Of a stretch of DNA of 64,000 bases, positions 12,524 to 24,160 are shown in pieces. Location of the stretch: assembly GCF_963675165.1 (NCBI RefSeq), contig NC_087382.1:5371963-5435962 (forward strand), written 5' to 3'. The notes below the pieces were generated by a model. The model searched no databases. It was not told the origin of the DNA and worked only from the letters and a program-made list of their open reading frames with translations. Made by a program: the position numbers and the translations under genes. Each line of letters starts with the position of its first letter. Within the stretch, counting starts at the first letter, position 1. This DNA is from Halichondria panicea (Eukaryota > Porifera > Demospongiae > Suberitida > Halichondriidae).

Positions 12524-12960
12524 GACTGGAAACCACTCCCTTCGCTCTGGGCTCTGGGGACTGGCAAGTTGCCGTGTTGAGAGTTGTCCTGTTGGAATGC
12601 AATTAGAACAAACCACAAAATGCGTAATGCGTTGGTGATATTATTTCAGCCTCGATACACAGTAAAACACAGTAACAAAACTTGTCAAATGAAACGCATC
12701 TTCATGTAGAAATGACATAAATTTCTGTCATTTTAACACTAAAATACGATGATGCATTTCAAGTGTTTTTGCTGTGCAACAGACCACCAGTGATGTACTT
12801 ATACTCGAGGCCGATAATATTTGGTGCAGTAATAGTTAGCGTGTGGGCGGTGGCACATGAGTATTTGTGACGTTTACATTCTTCACGCACTGGGACAACT
12901 TTCAACACAGCAGCTTGCCAGTCCCTTTCTCCCAAGAGAAGGGGAGTAGTTTCCAGTCTA
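12524..12960. mobile_element. 437-bp foldback element in the integrase remnant
   Basis: About 75 bp at each end are imperfect inverted repeats (ACTGGAAACCACTCCC on the left, the complement of GGGAGTAGTTTCCAGT on the right). The flanks carry an 11-bp duplication with one mismatch (GTAATTATGTA at 12513-12523 and GTAATGATGTA at 12961-12971). It splits the two integrase pieces. A second, smaller MITE (12657-12776) sits inside it. The target size would suit a Mutator-like element, but this is inference. Confidence 0.65.
12657..12776. mobile_element. small CACAGTAAAACAC MITE, copy 1
   Basis: About 120 bp, related over its length to 47448-47573 (shared internal GAAACGCATCTT, TGACATAAATTTCTGTCA and AAAATACGATGA). 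Ends are CACAGTAAAACAC and GTGTTTTTGCTGTG. Nested in the foldback element above. Confidence 0.65.
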
Positions 12961-13525
12961 GTAATGATGTACTTATTCCCACAGGGTGTCTCTTTTAGTG
13001 GGCCAATCAAAGCAATACCAATCCTGTGCCAGACACTACTGACAGGCACACAGGTTTTTTAAGAGTGAGATTGGTTCGTTGGCAAGCTATACAGAAGTCT
13101 TGTCTTGACGTAGTAGTTGTCAATGTAATGACATTGATCATTCCATTCCGGTAGTAGATCTACCTGTATAATATGAATGCATTTCATTAAACTAGGGATA
13201 CACTGGAGTGCAAACCTCGCTTTGCATGCGCATGTTTAATACACGTGGGAATAATTATACCATCTGGACCTAATAATCGTCACATAAAAGTATGTGCATT
13301 CAATCTGGTAAAGACGTAATAATGGTCGACACACAAGAAAGATAAATTTAAGTTCAACCGTCCGGTTTATCCACTCCTGGCTGTTGCTGCATGAGGTCTA
13401 AGACTGTGGACCGACATCCCTCAGCATCTGCCAAGACTCCACACCAAGTATTAAAGCCTATACATGTTCACCAGAAGTCCAGGTAGTCGAGCTCCTTTTG
13501 CCTCGACTTCAACCATCACGCCACC

Positions 13526-13592
13526 TAGTCTCATGAATCAGCCGCCGTTCTTTTGGAACCACCAAAAGAACGGCGGCTGATTCATGAGACTA
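13526..13592. mobile_element. 67-bp minimal palindromic MITE
   Basis: The whole element is two perfect 31-bp inverted arms starting TAGTCTCATGAATCAGCCG with a 5-nt centre. It is flanked by an exact 9-bp duplication CACGCCACC (13517-13525 and 13593-13601). It shares its terminal 19 bp with the 317-bp element at 38189-38505, which also has a 9-bp duplication. Target size and TIR identity together make this a real insertion rather than a chance hairpin. 9-bp duplications are typical of Mutator-like transposons. Confidence 0.9.
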
Positions 13593-13601
13593 CACGCCAC
13601 C

Positions 13602-14104
13602 ACCGCCACAGACAACCTTGATAGGACCCGAACATAACCTCGCTTCGCTCGGAATAATGCCTAGAGCTTATCTTCTCCCTGCATGGTTTTACTTCTCTCA
13701 AAATGCTTGTCTGAATGACAAGCAAGTTATGATCCTCTTTTTGTACCCTCATCTCTAATCCCCTACCTTTCTCTGCCACCATGCATGAGTACGTGTAGTA
13801 AAGAAGGCCATCATGAATTCTGAACTTCTCCTTATATATGCTTCGCTTGGCCCCTTCACTTGCATTATGCTACTGTTCTATCTATGGTTATAGCCCCAGA
13901 CAATAATAATACGCGACACCAGACAGGAAATGCGACACGAACGCTGTCCGGCATAGACCGTTTCTGTGCGCGCAATTAGTCCCCCCGGACCGAATTCTGG
14001 TCGGACTTTATTTCCTGTGACAAAAGTCTACTGTAATTATACTTGATATTTCTCTGTGCCTGTTTTAGTTTCATTTTCCTTAATTACGTATTAGACGGTA
14101 CAAT
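13602..14104. other. unassigned sequence before transporter copy B
   Basis: No gene recognised. The last part (from about 14030) is the start of the 5' flank shared with the other transporter copies. Confidence 0.4.
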
Positions 14105-14106
14105 TA

Positions 14107-14330
14107 CCGCATAGCGCGAAATTTTCGAGGCACTTATATTTCGTGGTTGGCCTCTAAAAGCCATTTCGTTGCACAATGTTCGCGGAATGACTGCTAACCG
14201 GAAGCCACGCCTTAAATCTTTGCACGTTATAGCAGGTAATTTAACAATTTTCGTGGACTTATTTTCGTGTAGAATTCTATCCCACGAAATCCACGAAAAT
14301 TAAGCCCCTTGAAAATTTCGCGCTATACAG
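14107..14330. mobile_element. 224-bp TA-target MITE (AGCGCGAAATTTTC ends)
   Basis: Terminal inverted repeats CCGCATAGCGCGAAATTTTC and, reversed, CTGTATAGCGCGAAATTTTC, bounded by TA on both sides (14105-14106 and 14331-14332). The otherwise very similar 5' flanks of copy C and of the stub lack it, so it inserted after those units separated. No coding capacity. Confidence 0.8.
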
Positions 14331-14840
14331 TATATTGAATGTGGTTATGAGGTTTGTTTTGACCGTTAATGGGAGAGGTATACAATAAGTTTTGTTTTTC
14401 CAAATGCACATATTCATCATTCTTCGCCATGTAGTATATATGCAAACAGTTTGTCAATGGGCACTTATTTTGATGCTTTTTGAGCTTGTATTAACAATCG
14501 ATGGGATATTAATACTGTACTGTCACTCTTAATAAAGCAACAACATGACTCTGCTCATGACTATATTTAGTCAAAGTAGTAAACCACTTTGTTCAACATT
14601 TACATACGTACATGTACAAGTGCATTGCTGCATGATTGTGTATCTGCATGTGCATATATATAGGCCTACTGCAAGAACTATAGTTTCACTCAGGAACGCA
14701 ATCCAATTAATAGCCAATAGATGCATTGCTTCATGCAGCTATAGTACCTATAATTATATAGTTACATGCAACTCTCCTATAGTTACAGTATTTAATTTAG
14801 TGTTTAGCAGCCATCTCTACATGTGCACTGTGTGACTGTT

Positions 14841-16398
14841 ATGAGACAAACTAACTCTACGAGTGAAGGCAGTCCTCTGGTATCAAGGAATGGCTGTTGC
14901 AAGTACAGAGTGAGGTGGTTCTATTCCAAGGGAGCCTTTCTTATTCTGGTCTGGAATATACTGTTGACCATAGCCTATATGTCAGTGTTTCATATATTCC
15001 GTAAACGACATGATGTCAATTTTGTAATTTCAGAATGGCAACTTGCTATCCCTATTGTGTTCAGTTTTTTTGGAGCTGTTTTCTCAGGATGGCTAGCTGA
15101 CGCTAAGCTGGGGAACTACAGAGTGATGAAATACAGTTTTGTACTGTTGTTTCTTACAATTTTGCTTTCTAGTGCCGTCACCCTAGTTCCTGGCATTGCT
15201 CATTACGTGTATGTTGTGAGTGTCGTGTACTGCATAGGTGGGAGTCTCTTTACAGTAGCTGGGGTAGCATGCTTTGTTACCTTATTACAGCTTGGCCTGG
15301 ACCAGATGCCCGATGCTTCATCTTCTAATATCACTAGTTTTATTGCCTGGTTTGCATTCAGTATCTATGCTGGTGTTTGGATCCCGAACGCTTCCAATTT
15401 GCCCATTATATCTGGTGCTTTGTGTAGTCAAATGCCATACTGGGTTGTCCAACTTTACAGTTTACTGCCACCTTTGTGTATGAGTGTTGTTCTTATTCTT
15501 GACTTCCTACTAGCTAAGAAATGGCTTATAATTGAGCCAAAGTCACCTCAGTCTCTAACAACCATCTACCAAGTTCTCAAGTTTGCAGCCAAGCACAAGG
15601 CTCCCCTCAATCGCAGTGCTCTCACATATTGGGAGGAAAACGTACCTTCAAGAATGGACCTGGGAAAGTCAAGATACGGTGGACCATTCACTACAGAGCA
15701 AGTTGAAGATGTGAAGACCATCCTACGTTTGTTACCCTTATGTTTAACACTATGGCTTCTTGAGTGCTCACTTGCAATATTCCGTCCACCACATGAATCA
15801 TTAATTGTATCTCCCCGATGTGAATAGTATATATGTTTCAGAGCTTCTGGCCTTAATCACATACAACTCTTGGTGGTGTGGTATGGTTTGGACGGTCTTT
15901 TATGAATTTATTCTATACCCTGTGATTCGTAACAGGCTTCCCAGCATTCTTAGAAAAATCGGAATCATTTCTTTCTTAATCACGACTCTCAACATTGTGT
16001 TTGTAATTCTGGGACTAGTCCACTACTATCATAGTGATTTGGTGGCAGTCGAGTATGTCATTGTAATATTACATTCAGTTTCTCAAGGTTTGTTCATGAT
16101 GTTGCTTGCTAGTGCCATGCTGCAGTTAGTTTGTGCTCAGGCTCCATACAACATGAGAGGAGTGTTTGGTGGGTGTATAACACTTGTGTTGATGTCACCT
16201 TCAATTATCAGCTATTCTTTTCCATTGAAATTCACATTAACAATATTATATGGGATTAAAGCCGCTGTCAGTCTGCTTGGATTCATCTTGTACTGCCTCC
16301 TGGCTCGCTGGTACAAGAGGAGAGTTAGAGACGAGGACTACAATGCACAATCTGTTGTGGAGGAGGTGTATGATCGATACTTGTCAGCTCAACATTGA
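14841..16398 (+). pseudogene. SLC15-like (POT/PTR) transporter copy B, frameshifted
   Basis: Single-exon copy. I start it at ATG 14841 (MRQTNSTSEGSPL), matching all other units. The N-terminal half includes the POT-like GWLADAKLGNYRVMK motif and QLGLDQMPDASS. The central cytoplasmic loop has SALTYWEENVPSRMDLGKS and GGPFTTEQVEDVKT. A 4-bp insertion (AATT) near 15799, compared with copies C and D, shifts the frame and gives a stop at 15825. A further 3-bp insertion follows, and the C-terminal half is then open in another frame to 16398, ending YDRYLSAQH. Apart from this lesion it would encode about 520 residues with 12 predicted membrane helices. Very recent loss, or an allele-level difference, is likely. 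Confidence 0.75.
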
Positions 16399-17535
16399 CT
16401 AAATTTTGTTCTGTTACGACTGCATGATACGTTTTATCCTCTGTCTTTTTGTCGCTCATACATCTTCAGAACAAAAATACATAAATGAGTAAACTATATA
16501 CATGTAGAGTTAAGTCATTGTGTTTGGGTGTGTTGGTATGTGTACTGGCGTGGTGTGTTGTGATCTATCTTGATCTACCCTGTTCTATCCTGATGTGTTT
16601 TGTTATGTATTTATCACACCATTGTTGTGTGATCACTTTTGTTATGATTATCATGCACCTTTCGTTTCTGGATTGTTCTGGACTATTCTCGATTATTCTC
16701 TTATTCTCGATCAGTCCCCTGGGACTTTACTCTTATAAATAGCATTACCTTTTTCAATTGTTGTTGTTGCTGATACCATGTACTTATTGTGAATTTATCT
16801 TGTTACTTACAAAGTAAAAAATGTTTATTGGCAGTCAATCTCTGAACTTGAAACAATAGCAATAAATAGTCTAGCCTGTCTAGCTATATACTCTTTTGCA
16901 TGGTTGCAAGAAGAATCCAACAGGCTGTTTTGCACACATAATTAGTTAAATCATTCTCTTTGCACTAGCTAGCTAAACTGAGCGCTACCTATTTATTAGT
17001 TTTACGCTTATCAGTAAAGAGCAGCGCCTCAGGTAATAATGAACTGCCTCCTTATTTACAGAATTATACTAATGCTTTGTAACCAAAGCAGCATGTGCTC
17101 AAGGGTATTAATTGTACATCAGTGCTTTTACACTCGAAAAGCAATTATTATACTCCACTTTTATCAAAATAACTGATTATCATTTCATCATGGGTTAGTA
17201 TTGAGATGTTGTTGTTTTTTTATCCCCTGCAGTGGATGGCTGAAAGGAACTAAGACGTGTTGGGTTTCAAAACAGTTCATTTCTTTTTCTTTCAATCTCT
17301 TATGCACAGTCATGTTTTACATTCTCTGATCCGTGTTGATTCTGTAAGTAGAAAACTATAATTATGATTGTAACTATCTTGTTGATGTTATGGATTAGCA
17401 TGAATAATTATACATGTATACGAATATCACAGGCAGCATTGAGAAAGAGATCAAGATCATTGCCAAATTAGGGAAAAGGTCGTGATCAAAACTTCCATAA
17501 ATCAATGATGTTTAGTGCATATCATGTACGTGCAA
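16399..17535. other. 3' flank repeated after transporter units
   Basis: The stretch 16399-16960 is repeated with few changes at 20571-21110 and 25701-26230, downstream of copies C and D. It includes the TGATCTATCTTGATCTACCC and CTCGATTATTCTC motifs. The open stretches here are conserved as DNA, not obviously as protein. From 16960 to 17535 nothing was recognised. Confidence 0.5.
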
Positions 17536-17539
17536 GTGT

Positions 17540-17712
17540 GCCATGCACACTTTCTCTGCTACGCGAATAGTGTGCTACACACACTTTATTTTGCTCACAC
17601 TTTATATGGTGTGCCCAGCACACTATAAAAATCACTCAAGTGTAGCAAGTGTGTTAGCCACACTTCACTGCAACCATAAGTGTGCTCAGCACACTACATT
17701 TTTTACAGTGTA
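17540..17712. repeat. iterated GTGTGCT/AGCACAC repeat block
   Basis: Short motifs such as AGTGTGCTCAGCACACT and AAGTGTGTTAGCCACACTT recur many times in both orientations over about 170 bp. The block ends in ACATTTTTTACAGTG, resembling a mariner-type MITE terminus. No empty copy is available to define its ends. Confidence 0.5.
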
Positions 17713-18196
17713 CAAATGCTATACGGTATAATTATACTTGATATTTCTCATTTTCCAGTATATATAATTATGTATTAGACGGTACAATTATATTACTTGT
17801 ATGAATGTGGTATGAGGTTTGTTTTGACCGTTAATGGGAGAGGTATTTTGTTTTTCCAAATGCACATATTCACCATTCTTCGCCATGTAGTATATATGCA
17901 AACAGTTTGTCAATGGGCACTTATTTTGATGCTTTTTGAGCTTGTATTAACAATCAATGGGATATTAATACTGAAAATTAAAGCAATAACATGACTCTGC
18001 ATGCTCATGACTATATTTAGTCAAAGTAGTAAACCACTTCGTTCCACATTTACATATGTACATGCACAAGTGCATTGCATAATTGTGCATGCATGTATCT
18101 TCATGCATGTGCATATATATAGGCCTACTGCAAGAACTATATTTAGTATTAGTGTTTAGCAGCCATCCCTATATACATGTGCACTGTGTGTCTGTT

Positions 18197-20570
18197 ATGA
18201 GACAAACTAACTCTACGAGCGGAGGCAGCCCTCTGGTATCAAGGAATGGCTGTTGCAAGTACAGAGTGAGGTGGTTCTATTCCAAGGGAGCATTTCTTGT
18301 TCTGGTCTGGAATATGCTGTTGACCATAGCCTGTATGTCAGTGTCTCATATATTCCGTAAACGACATGATGTCAATTTTGTACTTTCAAAATGGCTATTT
18401 GTTATCCCATTTGTGTTTGGTTTGTTCGGAACTGTTTTCTCAGGATGGCTAGCTGACTCTAAGCTTGGGAACTACAGAGTGATGAAATACAGTTTTGTGC
18501 TGTTATTATGCCTCGAGGCGTAGCCGCACGAGGGATACGGTAAAGCTGACTGTGTGTGTGTCTGTGTGTCTGTTCCAGCTGTAACTGCTCAACGGTTGCA
18601 ATGCGACGAAAACTAACAGCTTCTATAGGCTTCTAGCCACGTTCTCTTGGATTTTGATTCGTGGATTTGCAAACTAAAGCTTCTTTCTCGAGTTATGGCT
18701 AGTTTGACTCACATTGAAGGCTGTTGCAGTCTCTTCAGAATTTTTCATAGCATCATCTGTCCGCACAAACTTTCTATTCAACATATGAGTTAGCCTTGCA
18801 CTAAAGCGCTAGCTTTTTGTTAGCTACAATACTCAGAAAATATCTGTTAAAACAGCTAGCTAGCAGTAGCCATTTGTGAAATTGATCTCTTTGGACACAC
18901 CCTTTAATTATTCCTGTGTATGTAATGCGCATGCGCGCTCATTCCCCACGTGTGAGAAAATAATAATATCCAAGATCCAGATCCAGATCCTCCTGGCAGA
19001 ATCATCTTTGTCTTGAAGGCCTGGTAAGCCACAAAACACTACCATATAACAATATAGATAACAGTATGCATGTACACAGGTCTTTTCTTCTTAGATATTA
19101 TATACACTGAACTACAGATCTTGGAAGAATCAATTTTCTTCTTTCTTGAGGTCCTAGTAAGCCACATAATACAACAATAGATACATGTAAATAAGTCTTT
19201 TCTTCTCAGTGACTTTATATAGATAAGCTAACTTTAATATAAAATTCATTATAGAAACTAATATAACACTCTAATACTTTTCAGCGAAAGCAAAAACATG
19301 GCGAGAGGCATTAGCACAGCGCCAGCTTGAACACTAGTTTCTTACAAGTTTGTTTTCTAGTGCCGTCATCCTAGTTCCTGGCATTGCTCATTACGTATAT
19401 GTTGTGAGTGTCTTGTACTGCATAGGTGGGAGTCTCTCTATAGTAGCTGTGGTAGCATGCTATGTTACTTCACTACAGCTTGGCATGGATCAGATGCCTG
19501 ATGCTTCATCTTCCAATATCACTAGTTTTATTTCCTGGTTTGCATTCAGTATCTATGCTGGTGTTTGGATTCCTTATGTTGCCGATTTGCCCATTATATC
19601 TGGTGCTTTGTGTAGTAGTCAAATGCCATACTGGGTTGTTTAACTTTACAGTTTACTGCCACCTTTGTGTATGAGTGTTGTTCTTATTCTTGACTTTCTA
19701 CTAGCTAAGAAATGGCTTATAATTGAGCCAAAGTCACCTCAGTCTCTAACAACCATCTACCAAGTTCTCAAGTTTGCAGCCAAGCACAAGGCTCCCCTCA
19801 ATCGCAGTGCTCTCACATATTGGGAGGAAAACGTACCTTCAAGAATGGACCTGGGAAAGTCAAGATACGGTGGACCATTCACTACAGAGCAAGTTGAAGA
19901 TATGAAGCCCATCCTACGTTTGTTACCCTTATGTTTAACACTATGGCTTCTTGGGTGCTCACTTGCAATATTCCATCCACCACATGAATCATTGTATCTT
20001 CCCGATGTGAATAGTTATGTTTCAGAGCTTCTGCCCTTAATCACATACAACTCTTGGTGGTGTGGTATGGTTTGGACGGTCTTTTATGAATTTATTCTAT
20101 ACCCTGTGATTCGTAATAGGCTTCCCAGCATTCTTAGAAAAATCGGAATTATTTCTTTCTTATCACGGCTCTCAACATTGTGTTTGTAATTCTAGGACTA
20201 GTCCACTACTATCACAGTGATTTAGTGGCAGTTCATTATGTCATTGTGATATTATATTCAGTTTCTCAAGGTTTGCTCACAATGTTGCTTGCTAGTGCCA
20301 TGCTGCAGTTAGTTTGTGCTCAGGCTCCATACAACATGAGAGGAGTGTTTGGTGGGTGTATGGCACTTGTGTTGATGTCACCTTCAATTATCAGCTATTC
20401 TTTTCCATTGAATTTCACATTAACAATATTATATGGGATTAAAGCCGCTGTCAGTCTGCTTGGATTCATCGTGTACTGCCTCCTGGCTCGCTGGTACAAG
20501 AGACGAGGACTGCAATGCACAAGCTGTTGTGGAGGAGGTGTATGATCGATACTTGTCAGCTCAACATTGA
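18197..20570 (+). pseudogene. SLC15-like (POT/PTR) transporter copy C, multiply broken
   Basis: The ATG at 18197 begins MRQTNSTSGGSPL. The coding region is cut after about 18507 (YSFVLL) by an ~830-bp dispersed repeat and resumes at about 19338. Further lesions against its sister copies: CC to TT at 19639-19640 turns a Gln codon into TAA; a one-base deletion near 20161 shifts the frame; a deletion near 20503 removes part of the KRRVRDEDYN tail. The original stop is at 20568-20570. The 5' and 3' flanks match copies B and D. It cannot make a full transporter. Confidence 0.8.
18508..19337 (+). repeat. ~830-bp dispersed repeat (CCTCGAGGCGTAGC family), copy 1
   Basis: Starts ATGCCTCGAGGCGTAGCCGC and ends near CAGCGCCAGCTTGAACACTAG. 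It is inserted in transporter copy C; the intact copy at 28380 has an uninterrupted empty site, which sets the borders to within a few bases. Related copies occur at 50515-51250 (same strand) and 59230-61190 (opposite strand). No coding capacity or long TIRs seen. Confidence 0.8.
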
Positions 20571-21461
20571 CTAAATTTTGTTCTGTTACGACTGCATGAT
20601 ACATTTTATCCTCTGTCTTTTTGTCGCTCATACATCTTCAAAACAATTATACGTAAATGAGTTAACTATATACATGTAGCATTGTGTTTGGGTGTGTTGG
20701 TATGTGTACTGGCGTGGTGTGTTGTGATCTATCTTGATCTACCCTGTTCTATCCTGATGTGTTTTGTTATGTATTTATCACACCATTGTTGTGTCATCAC
20801 TTTTGTTATGATTATCATGCACCTTTCGTTTCTGGATTGTTCTGGACTATTCTCGATTATTCTCTTATTCTCGATCAGCCCCCTGGGACTTGACTCTTAT
20901 AAATAGCATTACCTTTTTCAATTGTTGTTGTTGCTGATACCATGTACTTATTGTGAATTTACTTACGAAGTAAAAAATATTTATTGGCAGTCAATCTCTG
21001 AACTTGAAACAATAGCAATAAATAGTCTAGCCTGTCTAGCTATATACTCTTTTGCATGGTTGCAAGAAGAATCCAACAGGCTGTTTTGCACACATAATTA
21101 GTTAAATCATTCTCTAATACAGTCATGCAATTTATCATTGGACACTTTTGATTATCTTTGAGCTTGTATTAACGATCAATGCATGTACAAATACTGAAAC
21201 TACGCTCATAGCAACATGATTATTATGGCCATTTGGGAGAAATCTGTTGAAGTTCCACCATGCACTATAACTATGTTGACTTATTGTACGAACCACTCCA
21301 TGCATGGGCACTGTATGAATAGATTCACTCGGGTGTGTCTCTGAGCACTGGATATGATGAAGAATAGATTCACTCAGGATTGTTGCCACCAATAGTTATT
21401 GCGCAACTGTCCCTATAATTAGATATACCTGTGTGTGTGTGTGTCTGTGTCTGTGTCTGTT

Positions 21462-22600
21462 ATGAGACAAACTAACTCTATACGAACGAAGGCAGCCCTC
21501 TGGTATCAAAAAATGGCTGCTAGTGCAAGTACACGTACAAAGCATTCCAACAAAGCATTTCTCTTCTTTTACCCCCCTGGTCTTCGCTACCACAGGTGGC
21601 CTTGGCCCAGCAGCTGGAGCCTTCTACAAACACCTGGCCAGCATGCTCTCGGACAAATGGAAGCAACCATACAGCACCACCATTGGCTGGCTAAGATGTA
21701 GAATATCATTCTCACTACTCAGATCCTCTATCATGTGTCTGAGAGGTGCCAAATCTTCGAAGTCATCCTTCAACGACCATCTAGCTGCTTCCCGCGTGGA
21801 CCTCACCATTGCGGACTCCAACCTCTCTGCATGTCTGAACTCTGAATAATTATAGCTTCACATTACCTTGCCTTATTCATTTCTCAGCCTCACAATAATA
21901 TTTCAATACATGTTTAAAAAAAACAGAGCATTTCTCGTTTTGGTCTGGAGTATGCTGCATGTTTAGTGTCTCATGTATTCCTTCAACGACCTGATGTCAA
22001 TTTTGAAATGGCTAGATCTAGATGCTATCCCTATAATTGCGTTTGGTTGTTTGGAACTGTTTTCTCAGGATGGCTAGTTGACCCTAAGCTGGGGAACTAT
22101 ATAGATCTATATAGAGTAATTGTTAATTGTTCCTCCTCCAATATTTGTTTTCTAGTGCCATACTAATTCCTGACATTGCTCATTAATTGAGCTTGTTTCT
22201 AATTCTGGAACCAGTCTACTACTATATCACAGTGATTTAGGCAGTCCATTATATCATAGATATACATGTAGTAGAGGGATATAATCTACTATCTATGATT
22301 ATAATTTTCATTGACATAATTATTACATTCAGTTTCTCAAAGTTTGCTCACAATGTTACTTGCTATATAGTACCATGTGCAGCTATAGATATATAGTTTG
22401 TGCTCAGGCTCCATACAACATGAGAGGAGTGCATGTTTGGAGGGTGCATGGCACTTGCGCTGATGTCACCTTCAATTATCAGCTCTTCTTTTCTATTGAA
22501 CATCACTATAATCATTATATGGGATTAAAGCCGCTGTCAGTCTGCTTGGCTTCATCCTGTACTTGTCTCCTGGCTCGCTGGTACAAGAGGAGACTTTGAG
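21462..22600 (+). pseudogene. SLC15-like degenerate copy with LINE insert (unit C2)
   Basis: The ATG at 21462 starts MRQTNS. After about 90 bp of shifted N-terminal code the sequence changes to a LINE 3' fragment (about 21560-21790). Transporter remnants then return at about 21925 (CATTTCTCGTTTTGGTCTGG), through the GWLVDPKLGNY equivalent near 22070, and at 22395-22600 (VCAQAPYNMRG, then CLLARWYKRR). Most of the middle and the central loop are deleted. The same mosaic structure recurs at 26569-27627, so the two were copied together. Confidence 0.75.
21560..21790 (+). mobile_element. LINE 3' coding fragment in unit C2
   Basis: Encodes residues of the type LVFATTGGLGPAAGAFYKH and IGWLRCRISFSLLRSSIMC, the conserved end of a non-LTR retrotransposon polyprotein. 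The longer relative at 32640-33230 in this window has the same end. Confidence 0.65.
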
Positions 22601-22921
22601 ATGAGGACACAAGCTTTGTGGAGGAGCTCTATATGATCTGACACGTTTTTTTCATCATCTGCATGTCTGTCAATCATGCATGTATGTCGTAGAATGTAAA
22701 TGTGTTACTATATGATACAAAAATATTATTTTTCATTTGTTGTGTTTCCACACATAATTATTTTCATCAGTAGATCTCTATATACAGTCATGCAATTTGT
22801 CAATGGACACCTCTGATAATAATTAGCTTGTCTGTGTTAACGATCGATTGTATGTACAAATCTGAAACTAAACTTCTAATAGCAACATGATTCCTTTGAA
22901 GTTCCACTATAATTAAGTAGA

Positions 22922-24047
22922 GATGTCAGACCGGAAGTATTGCGTGGGCGTATTTTCGTACAGTAGGTAAAAACCTGACCAGAAAGTGAGTGAACAAGAA
23001 GGGCTTTCCGCAAGCCCTGGAAGAGTCTAGCAAACAACAGCTGTTCCCAGGGGTAAAAAATAGCGTAGAATTTGATTTTTATAACAGTTTTTATGATTTT
23101 AGCATTTGATGCTTGTTCTGTGTGTGATTTTTTCTCAAAGGTGATCATCATTTTCTCAACCAAACATGAAAATGAACAAAAACACAAGTGAGCATGTCTT
23201 TTATCTCTAACTCTCTCCAGATTATGCAAAAAGTTGCTACAATAAGCTTTTATTTCTTGCGGAATCACATATTGCATGGATAGATGGGTGGAGCTGAGAA
23301 TAGAAATGCAGTAAAATCAAGCCAAGTGTACCAATTGCTGTATTTATTTCTTAGAAGTTCTTAGAAGTTACTGAAAGTAATTATTGAAAGCCTCTGTTGA
23401 AAAGAAACAAGAAAAATTGAAGAGAATTCCAGGGACAACAATGTAATCTACCAAAACTATAAAATTGCAAGAACTGATTCAATTTGCACACAAAACAACA
23501 CAAGAGTAATCTACTGTATTAATTAGAAGCTGTCAACAGAGTGTATCATAGATTTATAGTTGTATGGCCTTAAATCTACATCACACTAATAACGAATTAT
23601 TTAGACCAAATGAAATTGACAGCTTTTAAAGATCAAGAAACAGATACAAGCGTAGGTGGACATTGATGAGAGTTCTGAAACAAGATACCATATACTGTAC
23701 GAAATAAAAGATAGCATGGTTACTTTAAATCCAAAGAACTCTCTGAAGCAGGAGACATCATACCATTATAGGGACATCATAAAGTGAATCGAGGCTACAG
23801 ATATGCTAACTTTAAGATCATTTCCGGTATTAACAACAATTTCATAAGTCCCGCCCAAGTACATTAAAATGCGGTAAATTTTTGTACGAATTTTTTCCTA
23901 ACTATAGTGTTCTTCAAAACACTGTATCTCTGCATTCGCTTGACCAAATCCAGTGCAGTAAAGTTTTTCTGGTTTGCCTGGAGTGTTCAAAAGAGATAGT
24001 AATACATAGGAGTTAGAAATAGCAAAAATGAAAATCGGTCTGACATC
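22922..24047. mobile_element. ~1.13-kb element with GATGTCAGACCG inverted ends
   Basis: Perfect 12-bp inverted ends GATGTCAGACCG (22922-22933) and CGGTCTGACATC (24036-24047). The corresponding position after unit D2 (about 27940-27965) has no such insert between the same flanks (CCACTATAATT and TATAAGAACCACACAG). No target duplication is obvious and no transposase is recognised. Confidence 0.6.
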
Positions 24048-24160
24048 GCTATTATAAGAACCACACAGTATAGTTACAAATCATTGCAATACTAGATTTT
24101 GCTCTCCTATAGTTTCAACAATAGTGTTGGCAGCCATCCCTACATGTGTGTGCATCTGTT

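Larger units (their letters stand above)
12326..13049 (-). mobile_element. Ty3/Gypsy integrase fragments, interrupted
   Basis: Two minus-strand stretches carry integrase-core hallmarks: WHRIGIALIGPLKE with GNKYIIT (around 13035-12960), and YIITCTDFHSKWAEALP (around 12520-12480). They are adjacent parts of the same domain separated by the foldback insert at 12524-12960. No LTR or reverse transcriptase is recognisable nearby. This is an old, partial retrotransposon remnant. Confidence 0.6.

Noticed and set aside
16485-16742. 85-codon frame downstream of copy B, repeated after C and D, as a small conserved gene
   Set aside because: It is part of the duplicated 3' flank. Length and frame are not kept between copies beyond DNA identity.
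17540-17712. CRISPR-like array from the recurring GTGTGCT motifs
   Set aside because: Motifs are irregularly spaced, in both orientations and without unique spacers, and the genome is eukaryotic.
22876-23277. 133-codon minus-strand frame in the GATGTCAGACCG element
   Set aside because: No domain or motif recognised; it crosses the element's left border, so it is not a natural gene.
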